Virus record (IMG/VR): IMGVR_UViG_3300027486_000247
Location: 1 to 20,456 of that record
Source of the DNA: a virus
Strand: one strand, 5' to 3'
DNA: 20,456 bases
Shown one piece after another: positions 1-8,354 of the stretch. The translations under genes and the position numbers were made by a program. The notes under the pieces were generated by a model, which had not been told where the DNA came from, did no database searches, and worked only from the letters and a program-made list of their open reading frames with translations. Numbering within the stretch: the stretch's first letter is position 1; the number at the start of each line of letters is the position of its first letter.

Positions 1-859
1 CGGTTGCAGCGGCAGCGGTGGATGCTTTCTTGACGGTGGCCGCGCGCCATGGGAACGCGGGGTCGCACACGCCTTGCGCGTTCTTGCCGGTGTCGCCCAC
101 GCCGATGGCAATCGCGTCGATGGTTGCCGATACACCGGGAGGGGTTGCACCTGCCACCGACATGATCGAGATCGGCAGGGTTTGAATGTCGGGGTTCTTG
201 TACTGGGCCGAAGCAACGGGCACGTCTGTCGAGCCGACGTAGAAGAACGCCAGATCTGCGCGCAGCACCAGCAGGAAACGACTGTAGGATCCGTCGGCAG
301 GCTTGTACGCGGTCAGGTCTTGGCTGAATGTCTCGACGCCGTTTGCGTAGACCTTCGCGTACAGGTTGCCCGAGCCATCGAGCAAGAAACCCGTGCCGTT
401 GACGATGATCGACGACGTGGTGGGTGAGGCCTGCACCGAGCCCTGACCAAACCAGCGGGCCGAGTTGGCGATTGCGCTGTTGGTGAACTTCAGTGCGGCA
501 CCAATGGGCAGGAAGTTCAGGCCACGGTTGGCAAACGTCGGCTGGCTGAACAAACCGCCGTAAGCGCTCGCAGTGGTCGAGCTGGCCACGGTCAGCACGC
601 CAGCGGTCACGGTTGCCGTGCCGGTGCTGTTCTTGGCCGTCCAGCGGTCTGTTGTATCGAGCGAGTCCAGCGGGTCAAAGAACTGTGCTGTGGGCTCGTC
701 CGTCACGCGTGCGTAGCCATACGCAGCCACACCTGCAACCAAGCCACCAGGCCCGGCGGGGATCGATGCCGTGGCCGGTGCAAACGTGCCGTCGCCCAGG
801 TCGACGTACTTGAGTGCGACACTGCCGTCGTCTTCGTGCTTGATGGATGTGTTGCTCAT
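1..859 (-). CDS. Partial phage structural (tail-associated) protein
   Basis: An open frame runs from an ATG at 859 to the window edge, so at least 286 residues are seen and the C-terminus is missing. It begins MSNTSIKHEDDGSVALKYVD and continues without a stop. The composition is rich in Ala, Thr, Ser and Gly with alternating beta-type stretches, as in virion and tail proteins. Around residues 60-170 there is a stretch (FFDPLDSLDTTDRW, then VTAGVLTVASS) resembling the beta-sandwich (concanavalin-like) parts of phage particle proteins. I do not recognise a named family. It is the last visible gene of the leftward structural block, 63 bases after the glycosidase stop, with no strong ribosome binding site. 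The structural role is inferred from position and composition. Confidence 0.7.
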   Translation of the reverse strand, partial: MSNTSIKHEDDGSVALKYVDLGDGTFAPATASIPAGPGGLVAGVAAYGYARVTDEPTAQFFDPLDSLDTTDRWTAKNSTGTATVTAGVLTVASSTTASAYGGLFSQPTFANRGLNFLPIGAALKFTNSAIANSARWFGQGSVQASPTTSSIIVNGTGFLLDGSGNLYAKVYANGVETFSQDLTAYKPADGSYSRFLLVLRADLAFFYVGSTDVPVASAQYKNPDIQTLPISIMSVAGATPPGVSATIDAIAIGVGDTGKNAQGVCDPAFPWRAATVKKASTAAAAT

Positions 860-922
860 GGCGGTGTGTCCGGTTTCGTTGGGGTCAGATTGTCCTGAAC
901 ATCCGCACCAGCACGGGCACAG

Positions 923-2335
923 TCACACCGATATGGAAATCGGGGCGTTTGCATATACGACTTTTGCAGTGTCGCTCAACGCCACATTTACGCTATTTGC
1001 ACCAGCCACGATTCCTTGTGTAGCGGTTGACCCGCCGATTGTTTGTATAGACAACGTGCCGGGTGATGATGCGGTGACGGTCAGCGTCGTCGTGCCTGTG
1101 GCGTTGGTGGCCCAACACGCAGCGCGTTGCCCGTTCGCTGTGTTGGTGTCCATGATGACAACTCGACGCGTCAGGCTAAAGTCGGTGTAGTGCTTGCCCG
1201 ACGTTGCGACCTTGATGTGAGCTAGAGCAGCTGCGACCGTGGCGGCCTGAGCCTTCTGCGCACCTAGGTTGTTCGTGTAGAGCCCGAAGTTTTCCTCTTT
1301 GGCCCCCGTCGCGCCGTCGTTTGCCAGGTCGTAGAACGTGACAGCCTCCAGATCGAGGCAGCGCAGCAGAAACGGATAGCGCGAATAGCGTGCGGCGGCC
1401 TCTGCTTCGGTGATGTTCGATGCGTCGGAGCCGTTGAACCATCCTGTTTCGCTCATGCGAACCGGCATGTTCGGCGCTACCGCGCGAACTTTGTTGATGG
1501 TGTCTTGGATCTGGTCGTGCCAGCGCTCAGGGATGGCAAATTTGTGATAGTGGTGAAAGCTAAAAACATCACAATACTGGTGCCAGTTGGTCGCCAGGAA
1601 AGCGTTGAACCACGGCTCGTTTTTCGTGGCGGTATCGTATGGTTCACCAATCACGCCACCGATCAATTTAGCGTTTGGGTTTGCGGCTTTCGCCGCCGTG
1701 TACGCAAGCTGCATCACTTCTACATAAGCTGCAACACTAGAGCCCGCGTTATCGGTCACCTCTTGAGGTGTGCCGCCGAGGTTTAAGTTCCACTCGTTCC
1801 AGATTTCCCAGTGGTTGCACTTGCTGCCGATCTGGCCGACGATGTACGAGCAAAAGGTCGAGTAACCGGCCTTCTCATCAGCATCCAGAACTAGGCCGCC
1901 CTTGTAGCCAGATGGAATATCAGAGCCGTAAGCGGCGTTCCCGTAGTTCAGCCCAAGCTGCGGGGTGATTCCGTAGGAATTTGCCGTATCAATCGCGTCC
2001 TTCGCTCGCTGTAGGTATGGGCTGGCGCCTGGGTAAGCCAATGAACCACGCGATGCCTCAACGTAACTCCATTTAACCTCATCGCGCCACACCGTACCGT
2101 TAAGCGTCTGAATCGCTGTTAGAACCTGCGTTGCTGTGTATGTCGGATGACTCATGCCCAAGTGGGCGCAGAACCCGATTGGTAGAGGTGCACCGGTACT
2201 ATTTGAAGAAACCAGATTGAACGATGCGATGTCGCGATCTGTGTCATAGACATAGATCCGATAATGATCGTTGACCATTGCGGTCTGCCGTTGTGCGCTC
2301 GCCTCGGCAATCTGGCTTTTTAAGTAGACTTTCAC
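923..2335 (-). CDS. Clan GH-A glycoside hydrolase, probable tail depolymerase
   Basis: 470 aa with a GTG start. It has the hallmarks of the (beta/alpha)8 glycosidases of clan GH-A, closest in feel to GH39/GH5-like enzymes. HWEIWNEWN places the likely acid/base Glu at residue 181 after strand 4. FSFHHYH at about 258-264 fits strand 6. PVRMSETGW places the likely nucleophile Glu at 296 on strand 7. Residues about 400-470 look like a separate small beta domain. There is no signal peptide, as expected for a virion enzyme. The gene lies 9 bases after the preceding tail gene and among other host-recognition genes. I infer that it cleaves a host surface polysaccharide during adsorption; the substrate cannot be read from sequence. 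Codon 20 is an ATG but has no better ribosome binding site than the GTG. Confidence 0.75.
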   Translation of the reverse strand: MKVYLKSQIAEASAQRQTAMVNDHYRIYVYDTDRDIASFNLVSSNSTGAPLPIGFCAHLGMSHPTYTATQVLTAIQTLNGTVWRDEVKWSYVEASRGSLAYPGASPYLQRAKDAIDTANSYGITPQLGLNYGNAAYGSDIPSGYKGGLVLDADEKAGYSTFCSYIVGQIGSKCNHWEIWNEWNLNLGGTPQEVTDNAGSSVAAYVEVMQLAYTAAKAANPNAKLIGGVIGEPYDTATKNEPWFNAFLATNWHQYCDVFSFHHYHKFAIPERWHDQIQDTINKVRAVAPNMPVRMSETGWFNGSDASNITEAEAAARYSRYPFLLRCLDLEAVTFYDLANDGATGAKEENFGLYTNNLGAQKAQAATVAAALAHIKVATSGKHYTDFSLTRRVVIMDTNTANGQRAACWATNATGTTTLTVTASSPGTLSIQTIGGSTATQGIVAGANSVNVALSDTAKVVYANAPISISV

Positions 2336-2344
2336 AGCGGGCCC

Positions 2345-3055
2345 TTAATAGGCGAACTTCACACCGATAGCCACGCGCTCCAGCGTGATGAGGTTGGAAC
2401 CCGCACCAGCGGTGCCCCACTGACCAGTCAGGTTGATGGCGATGTCGCTGTTGGTGTCGATGGTTGCGGTCGATGGTGCGGCACTTGATGTCTGGCCCTC
2501 CTGCCAACCAAGCGAAGACGTTGCGTTAGAGAAAATCTGGGCCGTCTTGCTGTCGCGCATATAGATGTGCGTTGTTCCGCGACCTGACGCTGTCGTTGTT
2601 GCTGCAAGCGAGAAAATCGCCGTGCCGCCAAATTTCCCGCGGACCGTCTTCGTGGTTGCAGAGTTTGGCCACGACCACAAGTGGTCGATATACCAGTCGT
2701 CTGTTGGGCCGATTAACCCAGCGGGGATGACGATCGAGTAAGCATCCTGCTCACTCGTGCCCGCGTCGGTGACACTGCCCGCCGTGTTTTTCATGGCGAT
2801 GATGCCGCTGCGAGGGCGCCAGCGCACTCCGTTGCTGAACCATTCGGAGTACTGCCCGTTTGCGTCCGGCCCTACGTGAACCGTTACGCCGACCGGGTAA
2901 GCAGTCGGCGACAGGGCTGCCAAAGCTGCCAGAGAGGCGACTTGGTTTATGCTGAAAGCGGACTGCTCGCGTCCGAACAAATCCAAAGTTCCGACCCGCG
3001 CCCCCGTTGCAGGGTCAAACAGGTCAGACGTCTCGCGTGCGATGTAGTTACCCAT
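2345..3055 (-). CDS. Tail fibre/spike-associated protein with adaptor N-terminus
   Basis: 236 aa, starting at an ATG with a good ribosome binding site (AAGGA, 7 bases upstream). The first 31 residues (MGNYIARETSDLFDPATGAR...) closely match the start of the neighbouring SGNH protein (MGDYILGETADLFERSSGRW...). Such shared N-termini usually dock alternative receptor-binding proteins to the same place on the particle. The remainder (about 60-236) is beta-rich, with Thr/Ser/Gly-rich segments and a hydrophobic C-terminal strand ending VAIGVKFAY. No catalytic motif was seen. It lies 25 bases after the SGNH gene, in the same direction. The role as a short tail fibre, decoration or anchoring protein is inferred from the shared N-terminus and the neighbourhood. 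Confidence 0.7.
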   Translation of the reverse strand: MGNYIARETSDLFDPATGARVGTLDLFGREQSAFSINQVASLAALAALSPTAYPVGVTVHVGPDANGQYSEWFSNGVRWRPRSGIIAMKNTAGSVTDAGTSEQDAYSIVIPAGLIGPTDDWYIDHLWSWPNSATTKTVRGKFGGTAIFSLAATTTASGRGTTHIYMRDSKTAQIFSNATSSLGWQEGQTSSAAPSTATIDTNSDIAINLTGQWGTAGAGSNLITLERVAIGVKFAY

Positions 3056-3080
3056 TTAATTTTCCTTAGTGCGTGACGGT

Positions 3081-4811
3081 TTAAACCAGCTCCCGCAGTA
3101 CAGAATCGACTCTCGCCGAGACCGCTGCGGCAATCAGCCCGCACACGGGTCCGTTCGGGTGCAATCCGTCCGGGTAATAAGCGGAGTTAGAGGGGGACGC
3201 GATTGGTGTCAGCCCCCACACGTCAACAACCTCGTCGGCGAGGCACGCCCCCGAATTGATGAGCGTATGCAACTCGTCAGTCTTGGTGTTTGCGCCATTG
3301 GTCGCTGTCACGCAACGCAGCTCGGCAACGACAATTGTGTAATAGCCTGCTGTTTTTAACGCTGAGATGTTCGCGTTGAGCGCGGTGAAACTTTGCGCGG
3401 CTGTCAAATTGCTTACGATGAAATCATTGACCCCAATCAGCACCACGGCCACGTTCCCGACACCACTTTTAACCGTTGCAACCAGGCCGGGGATTGACTT
3501 GGCGGCGTGGTCGGCGTTTGTCCACCCCGACGAGGAGGCGTTTACCACTTGGCAATCCGCGCTCAACTTCTCCGCCAACTGCACGCCGATGTTGGCGCCA
3601 AACTGGCCGATAGATGCTGAGGTTGCATTTTGATTGCTGTAGACGAGCGTTCCGCGAGAATCACCAACGAACACAACGCGGTCACGGGCTTGCGGGAGGG
3701 CGTCGAACTTCGTGTAAAACCAGTTGCGAATCTTTGTTTGTTGTACTGCTGTTGCGTTTGCGTTGGCAATCGCAAAACCAACGAAACGCATCGCAGGGAA
3801 TTTGCCCGATGCAAGATCCCAATTGCCCAAATAACCGCCCGTTCTTGCTGTAGAGAGTGCCGACGCTGCGGTGTACGAATCCTCGTTGACCCCCATTGCC
3901 ACAGAAGATGCGCCACCAACATACCAAGCTACGCATGGTTTGCAGTCAAGCGGTGTGCATTGATTTGCCGTTACTGGACGACGGCTTGCCCCATTCCATG
4001 CTGCAAGGGTAGGGCCAACCGAGCCTTCCCCTGTGTGAATTGAAAGCGCAGTCGCCCCTGTTCCGAATGTCGCCACGATCTGGCTGTTTACGTCACCCTG
4101 TGAACCAACACCACGACCGAAGAAGAACGCAGACATGCTGGTTTCTTGGACGCTCATTGTTGCGTCAAACGCAAGGCCCTGTCCGTCTGTGCCATAGCCT
4201 TGATCGGCGGCAATGACGTAGCGGTTCATCAGCACGTCCCACACTAGGTAAAAGCCTCGCGTGATTTTCCCGGCTGATGTAATCATTGTGAGGTGTTTGG
4301 CACCACCGCTTTGATCGAAAATCTTCGTAACGTATATCTGAGTGCCAGCATCAGCAGATGCAAACACCTTGCGCACAGCGTCAACATCCAGTTCACCACC
4401 AGCCAGAATGTTGATGTCAGTAGTGACAGGCGAGCTAGAAACGGTCGCTGTTAACGTAATCGCGGGACCAGTGAATCCGGCCTTCATCGCAACCACGCCA
4501 CCAGCGCAGATCGCAGATACCCCCATCACATCGCATGGAGCCGCGCCTGTTGGCTGTTGTTGCAGCCAAGTTGCGGCGGTTGTGTCTGGAGCGGCTGTAG
4601 GTTGGTAAACGCTACCGTTGTACTGCCACACGCTACTTGCCGTGTAACCGCTTGCGGCGTTGTCCCTGACCGAAGGTGCGCGACGATACGAACGCGGCTT
4701 ACTGTACTGCGTTACAAGCTGCTCTTTGCCGTTCTTGTCGAGCACGCCAACCCATCTCCCGCTTGATCGTTCAAACAGATCAGCGGTTTCGCCTAAGATG
4801 TAGTCACCCAT
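3081..4811 (-). CDS. Tail protein with LamG-like and SGNH esterase domains
   Basis: 576 aa in three parts. Residues 1-35 are an adaptor shared with the next gene. Residues about 95-365 look like a concanavalin/LamG-type beta-sandwich; IYVTKIFDQSGGAKHLT (159-175) resembles the IYDQSGNGNHLT signature of alpha-L-arabinofuranosidase B-type domains. Residues about 376-576 are an SGNH/GDSL hydrolase: FVGDSRG with the nucleophile Ser385, LIGVND with Asn462, and YPDGLHPNG with Asp548 and His551. SGNH enzymes on phage tails commonly remove acetyl groups from surface polysaccharide, which is the role I infer here. The gene starts 4 bases after the portal stop, so it is probably translated from the same message. 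It has no signal peptide. Confidence 0.85.
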   Translation of the reverse strand: MGDYILGETADLFERSSGRWVGVLDKNGKEQLVTQYSKPRSYRRAPSVRDNAASGYTASSVWQYNGSVYQPTAAPDTTAATWLQQQPTGAAPCDVMGVSAICAGGVVAMKAGFTGPAITLTATVSSSPVTTDINILAGGELDVDAVRKVFASADAGTQIYVTKIFDQSGGAKHLTMITSAGKITRGFYLVWDVLMNRYVIAADQGYGTDGQGLAFDATMSVQETSMSAFFFGRGVGSQGDVNSQIVATFGTGATALSIHTGEGSVGPTLAAWNGASRRPVTANQCTPLDCKPCVAWYVGGASSVAMGVNEDSYTAASALSTARTGGYLGNWDLASGKFPAMRFVGFAIANANATAVQQTKIRNWFYTKFDALPQARDRVVFVGDSRGTLVYSNQNATSASIGQFGANIGVQLAEKLSADCQVVNASSSGWTNADHAAKSIPGLVATVKSGVGNVAVVLIGVNDFIVSNLTAAQSFTALNANISALKTAGYYTIVVAELRCVTATNGANTKTDELHTLINSGACLADEVVDVWGLTPIASPSNSAYYPDGLHPNGPVCGLIAAAVSARVDSVLRELV

Positions 4812-4814
4812 TGG

Positions 4815-6500
4815 TCAACCCCCGGTGGGACCTGGGCTGTTATAGCCCTGAAACATACTCAACACGTCGCGCATCTGACCTGGGTCGATGCTGCTGACGT
4901 CCTTGGCTGCGCCGGCCATTGCGGGCGCGGCTGCTGCCATCTGCTGGGCTTGCGCGGCTTGCGCCTCGGCTGCCAGCTTTTCCTTGACGGTGTCGTCGGC
5001 CACGATGGCTTTAGGGTTGACCCCGTACATCTCGGCGTAGTCGTCGACCACCTGCATGGCGTCGATCTTGTGGCGCACCTCAGGCCACAACGCGGCCATC
5101 TGCCCCACCGTACCGATGACCCGGTCCATACCAGCCGAGGCGACAGCGCGCTGTGCCTGAGCCAGTGTCGAGACGAACTCGATGTTCAGCTCCACGCCCT
5201 CCAGCTCTTTGGGTGGCACAGGCAAGATGCCGGCCTCAGAGCATCGGTCATAGGTGATGTCGATCAGCGGCGACAGCAGCTCGTTGTGCAAACGCTCCAG
5301 CACAGGGCCGAGCATGAGCAGCTTTTCCTCGTGGCGTTCGGCGATCTCGGTGGCCGTGGTGCCCGAGCGCATGTCGTTGGCCAGCATCAAGAACAAGTCG
5401 GCGTAGTACGCCTGCTGGATGCGGCGTCGCGTGTCCTCGATGTCCATCGACAAATGCTGCAAGTTGATGTTGACGTCGTACGCAGAACGCACACCGCCAC
5501 CGGGAGAGGTGGCATCGACGAACATCACACCGCCAGGCAGGCGTTTGTGGGCCTGGTCCTTGTACTGCGTGGGCACTTGCAGGGGTGGGTTGACCATGTA
5601 GTCAATGGCCTGCGCCTTGCGCAACTGCTCAAGCTGCAGCTGCTTGACGTCACCGAGGCAATCCATGCCGGGGCTACGGCCGTAGACGTCGTTACTTGTG
5701 ACCACCCAGCGGGGGCACAGGGCCGGGAAGCGCTTGAACCCTGACTCGCTGAGGAATTGGTCGTTGCCCCGGTCGCTGCCAGGCTCGTAGTAGATCGAAG
5801 CAAACGGCATGTTCTTGCCGTCGCGCTTGGTCTTGTCGAAGTCTGCACGCGGCTCGATGGCGTGGTGCACGCGCACCCATGCGTCAAGGTTGTGTCGGTC
5901 GTACAGGTTCTTGACGGCGTTGGAGCAGTTCTCACGCCCAAACTGCTTGACCATCTGCCCCACGGTCATGTTCAGCTCACGGTGCAACGTGTCCACGATG
6001 CCCTTGTCGTTGGTGGCCAGGGCGTACTCGCCAACGGTCATCGGGTAGTGGTGGATGACGTTGTCGAAGTCTGGGCGCACGAAGTTGGCCCAAGTGCCAA
6101 ACGCACCCAGCTCCTCGTAGCACTGATGCAGCGCGTTGTAGGTGTTGCTTGCAGCAAAGACCGAGCGCATGGTCTGCGCGACGTTGTGCAAGTACTCGCG
6201 GACGGCGGGGAATTCTTCCAGATCCTTGTCACGCAAGCCCAGACGGAACCATGGGCGGGCAGGGCTCGTCATGCCGCTCATCATGCCCGCCGCTAGCGTG
6301 CGGTGGGAAAAGATGGGCGTGTTGTCGTAGATGTTGCTGTTGCGCTTCAGACCCTTGTTGACATCGCTAACGATAAAGCGCGACGCACGCGGCAGCTGCA
6401 ACGTGGCAATCTCGCGCCAGTGGGAATCCCAACTTGCGCGTTCACTCCACATCGCAGTCTTGCGACGCAGCAGCAGGTTGCGTTTGCTATCGCCGTTCAT
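4815..6500 (-). CDS. Portal (head-to-tail connector) protein
   Basis: 561 aa. It matches the podovirus head-to-tail connecting protein family (PF12236-like). The N-terminus (RRKTAMWSERASWDSHWREIATLQLPRASRF) is typical, followed by an early segment with TLAAGMMSGMTSPARPWFRL (about 70-89) that is characteristic of these portals. The middle part contains DVYGRSPGMDCLGDVKQLQLEQ (about 272-293), another family landmark. The C-terminus is Ala/Gln-rich (about 505-535) and probably flexible. Twelve copies of such proteins form the ring at the capsid vertex through which DNA is packaged and ejected. The ATG overlaps the stop of the preceding small gene (TGATG), suggesting coupled translation. The length is normal for the family. 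Confidence 0.93.
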   Translation of the reverse strand: MNGDSKRNLLLRRKTAMWSERASWDSHWREIATLQLPRASRFIVSDVNKGLKRNSNIYDNTPIFSHRTLAAGMMSGMTSPARPWFRLGLRDKDLEEFPAVREYLHNVAQTMRSVFAASNTYNALHQCYEELGAFGTWANFVRPDFDNVIHHYPMTVGEYALATNDKGIVDTLHRELNMTVGQMVKQFGRENCSNAVKNLYDRHNLDAWVRVHHAIEPRADFDKTKRDGKNMPFASIYYEPGSDRGNDQFLSESGFKRFPALCPRWVVTSNDVYGRSPGMDCLGDVKQLQLEQLRKAQAIDYMVNPPLQVPTQYKDQAHKRLPGGVMFVDATSPGGGVRSAYDVNINLQHLSMDIEDTRRRIQQAYYADLFLMLANDMRSGTTATEIAERHEEKLLMLGPVLERLHNELLSPLIDITYDRCSEAGILPVPPKELEGVELNIEFVSTLAQAQRAVASAGMDRVIGTVGQMAALWPEVRHKIDAMQVVDDYAEMYGVNPKAIVADDTVKEKLAAEAQAAQAQQMAAAAPAMAGAAKDVSSIDPGQMRDVLSMFQGYNSPGPTGG

Positions 6501-6697
6501 CAGCCGCCCAGCAGTGTGCTGCCGCCTGTGTTAGACGCGCCAGGGGCAAGGCCACCTGCACCGGTCAGGATCGTGCCGCCCGCAGTCATGCCCGAGGCTT
6601 TGCGCTTCTTGTTGCGCTCCAGCGGTGTGTCAGGCGTCTGCACCTCCTGTGGCGGGGGTGTTGGCTCTGGCATATCAGGTGTGGACATGACGCACAT
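6500..6697 (-). CDS. Small conserved phage protein between terminase and portal
   Basis: 65 aa from the ATG at 6697, which has GGAG 7 bases upstream. A second ATG three codons later (6688) is possible but too far from that site. The frame stays open up to 6748. The N-terminal third is proline-rich (PDMPEPTPPPQEVQTPDTP), followed by a basic patch (RNKKRKASG) and a Gly/Thr-rich tail (TILTGAGGLAPGA...STLLGG). Small proteins with this proline-rich start and a TILTG...LLG ending are common between terminase and portal genes of podoviruses. Their function is not known to me. The stop overlaps the portal start. Confidence 0.72.
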   Translation of the reverse strand: MCVMSTPDMPEPTPPPQEVQTPDTPLERNKKRKASGMTAGGTILTGAGGLAPGASNTGGSTLLGG

Positions 6698-6761
6698 GCA
6701 CGTGCTCCGGGTTAGGTGATCGCCGAGATTGTCGCGGCGAACGGCCAAAGCACGGGCACGC

Positions 6762-8354
6762 TCAGGAATACGGGTCGTAGTCCATCACTCGATAGCCGTC
6801 ATCGTGCATGCGGGCAGCCGGGTCGTAGTCGAGCACCATGTGGTGGCCGTGCGCAGCGCGTAGTGCTTTGAGCTTGGGCAAGTCAGGCAAGGCCAGCACG
6901 ACGGCGGTGGCACGGTCTGGCGAACGACCCACACGCTTGACGATCTCCTCGCGTGACTCGACCTTGATGGTCTTGCCTGACAGCGACCAGCGAGGTGCGC
7001 ACAGTTCCGCAAGCAGCGCAGGGTCGGGTGGCAAGGCGATGCCGGTGTCGTTGACTGGGTCCAGTGCTTCGCGCATGTGCCACCACATTTCGCTGCGTAG
7101 GTTCATGAAGCCCAGCGTGCCGGTGCGGTCCATGCCTCGGGCCGCTTCTGCCACGTTCACACCCCACACCTGGGCACCGGCTCGCTTGATGCTGTCGTAT
7201 GGGCTCGCACCCACCCCGATGATGTCGATGTTGATGGGTGCGTCGTCGCGGCGAGCCACAAGCACCTGCGCGGCACACTTGTCGCCGTCGTCGGTGTCTT
7301 TGCCCTTGACCTCAATCAGCGGTGCAAACCACAGGTTGTGGTGCTCGGTCTTGTGGCGCGAGGAGATGATGGTGCTGTCTTGCCCACCACGGGCCACGTC
7401 CACGCCCATCTGCATCATTTCACCCTTGGGTGAGCGATCAACCCAACGAGCCTGCGCAGCCTCCACCCAGCGCGTCGGGATGAGCTGCCAGATGTCGTCC
7501 TCCATGCCGGCCTCAAAGTCACCGTAAAGCATCTGCGAGCGCAGCGGCTCTGGTAGGGATTGCAACGTGCTCATGTAGTTCGTCCCCACCAGGTAAGGGT
7601 TGTCGGTAATGCGGCTTGGGATGAACGTGCGAGACTGCGGGCGGATCAGCTCACCGTTGTGCATGAACGGCTCGCCCGATTCCATCCACGTGTCTTTGCC
7701 GTCAAGCACAGCCACGTAACGCAACTCGCCAGGCTTGGCCCGCTTGCCGGGGAACTTCTTGTCCAGCCACGGGGCGAAGAACGTGATTACCCAACGCCCC
7801 TCAGCCGATGTCGGCGGGTTGAACGTGAGCAGTGTTTGCGTGCGTTGGTTGAGGTCAGTGGTTCGCACCCAGCCCATCAAGAAGCGCACTTGCTGCTCCA
7901 AGAAGTTGGCCGCCTCGTCGATAACCAGCAGATCCTTGGCCCGACCTTGGAACTTTCGCTCGTCGCCCAGGTTGGGGACCGAGCAGAACTCGATGAGCCG
8001 ACACTTGCCGCCGGGTTCTCGCCACACGGGGGGCTTGCCGCCCAAACCGTTGCGGTGGCCCACAATCTCGCTCAGACGGTCGATGATGGCGTTTAGCTCC
8101 GTACCCTCACGGCGGAAGATTTGAACGACCTGGTGCTGCGTTATGGCCTTCCCGCAGGCCAAGTCAGTCTTACCCCCGCCCGCTGCCCCACCAAACCCTA
8201 CCACGTCGGCCTTGCTTTCCCATGCCATCGTTTGGGGGCCGGGCAGGGATGTCCACGGGCGATCAGCAAACTCGGCAGCGATCAGCAGCCGGTACTCGGC
8301 AAGCTCGGCAGGGGTCAGGTACGCCTCAAGGGCGAGCAGGTCATCAGGCTTCAC
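6762..8354 (-). CDS. terL: Terminase large subunit (packaging ATPase-nuclease)
   Basis: 530 aa with a GTG start overlapping the TerS stop (GTGA). The ATPase domain has a Walker A-type loop GFGGAAGGGKT (53-63), Walker B LLVIDEAA (142-149, Asp146-Glu147) and the coupling motif LLTFNP (175-180). The C-terminal RNase H-like nuclease has GVDVARGGQD (317-326, Asp319), DIIGVG (Asp378) and GRSPDRA (Asp480), the expected acidic triad. It powers DNA translocation into the procapsid through the portal and cuts the concatemer. All key residues are present and the length is usual. TerS, TerL, a small linker and the portal follow in the order typical for tailed phages. Confidence 0.95.
   Translation of the reverse strand: MKPDDLLALEAYLTPAELAEYRLLIAAEFADRPWTSLPGPQTMAWESKADVVGFGGAAGGGKTDLACGKAITQHQVVQIFRREGTELNAIIDRLSEIVGHRNGLGGKPPVWREPGGKCRLIEFCSVPNLGDERKFQGRAKDLLVIDEAANFLEQQVRFLMGWVRTTDLNQRTQTLLTFNPPTSAEGRWVITFFAPWLDKKFPGKRAKPGELRYVAVLDGKDTWMESGEPFMHNGELIRPQSRTFIPSRITDNPYLVGTNYMSTLQSLPEPLRSQMLYGDFEAGMEDDIWQLIPTRWVEAAQARWVDRSPKGEMMQMGVDVARGGQDSTIISSRHKTEHHNLWFAPLIEVKGKDTDDGDKCAAQVLVARRDDAPINIDIIGVGASPYDSIKRAGAQVWGVNVAEAARGMDRTGTLGFMNLRSEMWWHMREALDPVNDTGIALPPDPALLAELCAPRWSLSGKTIKVESREEIVKRVGRSPDRATAVVLALPDLPKLKALRAAHGHHMVLDYDPAARMHDDGYRVMDYDPYS

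Noticed and set aside
4950-5744. A long plus-strand open frame (264 codons) opposite the portal gene
   Set aside because: It is antisense to the well-supported portal gene. Its composition (Leu, Val, His, Arg, Asp/Glu runs) is typical of the mirror frame of a GC-rich gene and no domain is recognisable.
5757-6296. Plus-strand frame of 179 codons antisense to the portal
   Set aside because: Val/His/Arg-rich shadow of the portal coding strand without a ribosome binding site or family resemblance.
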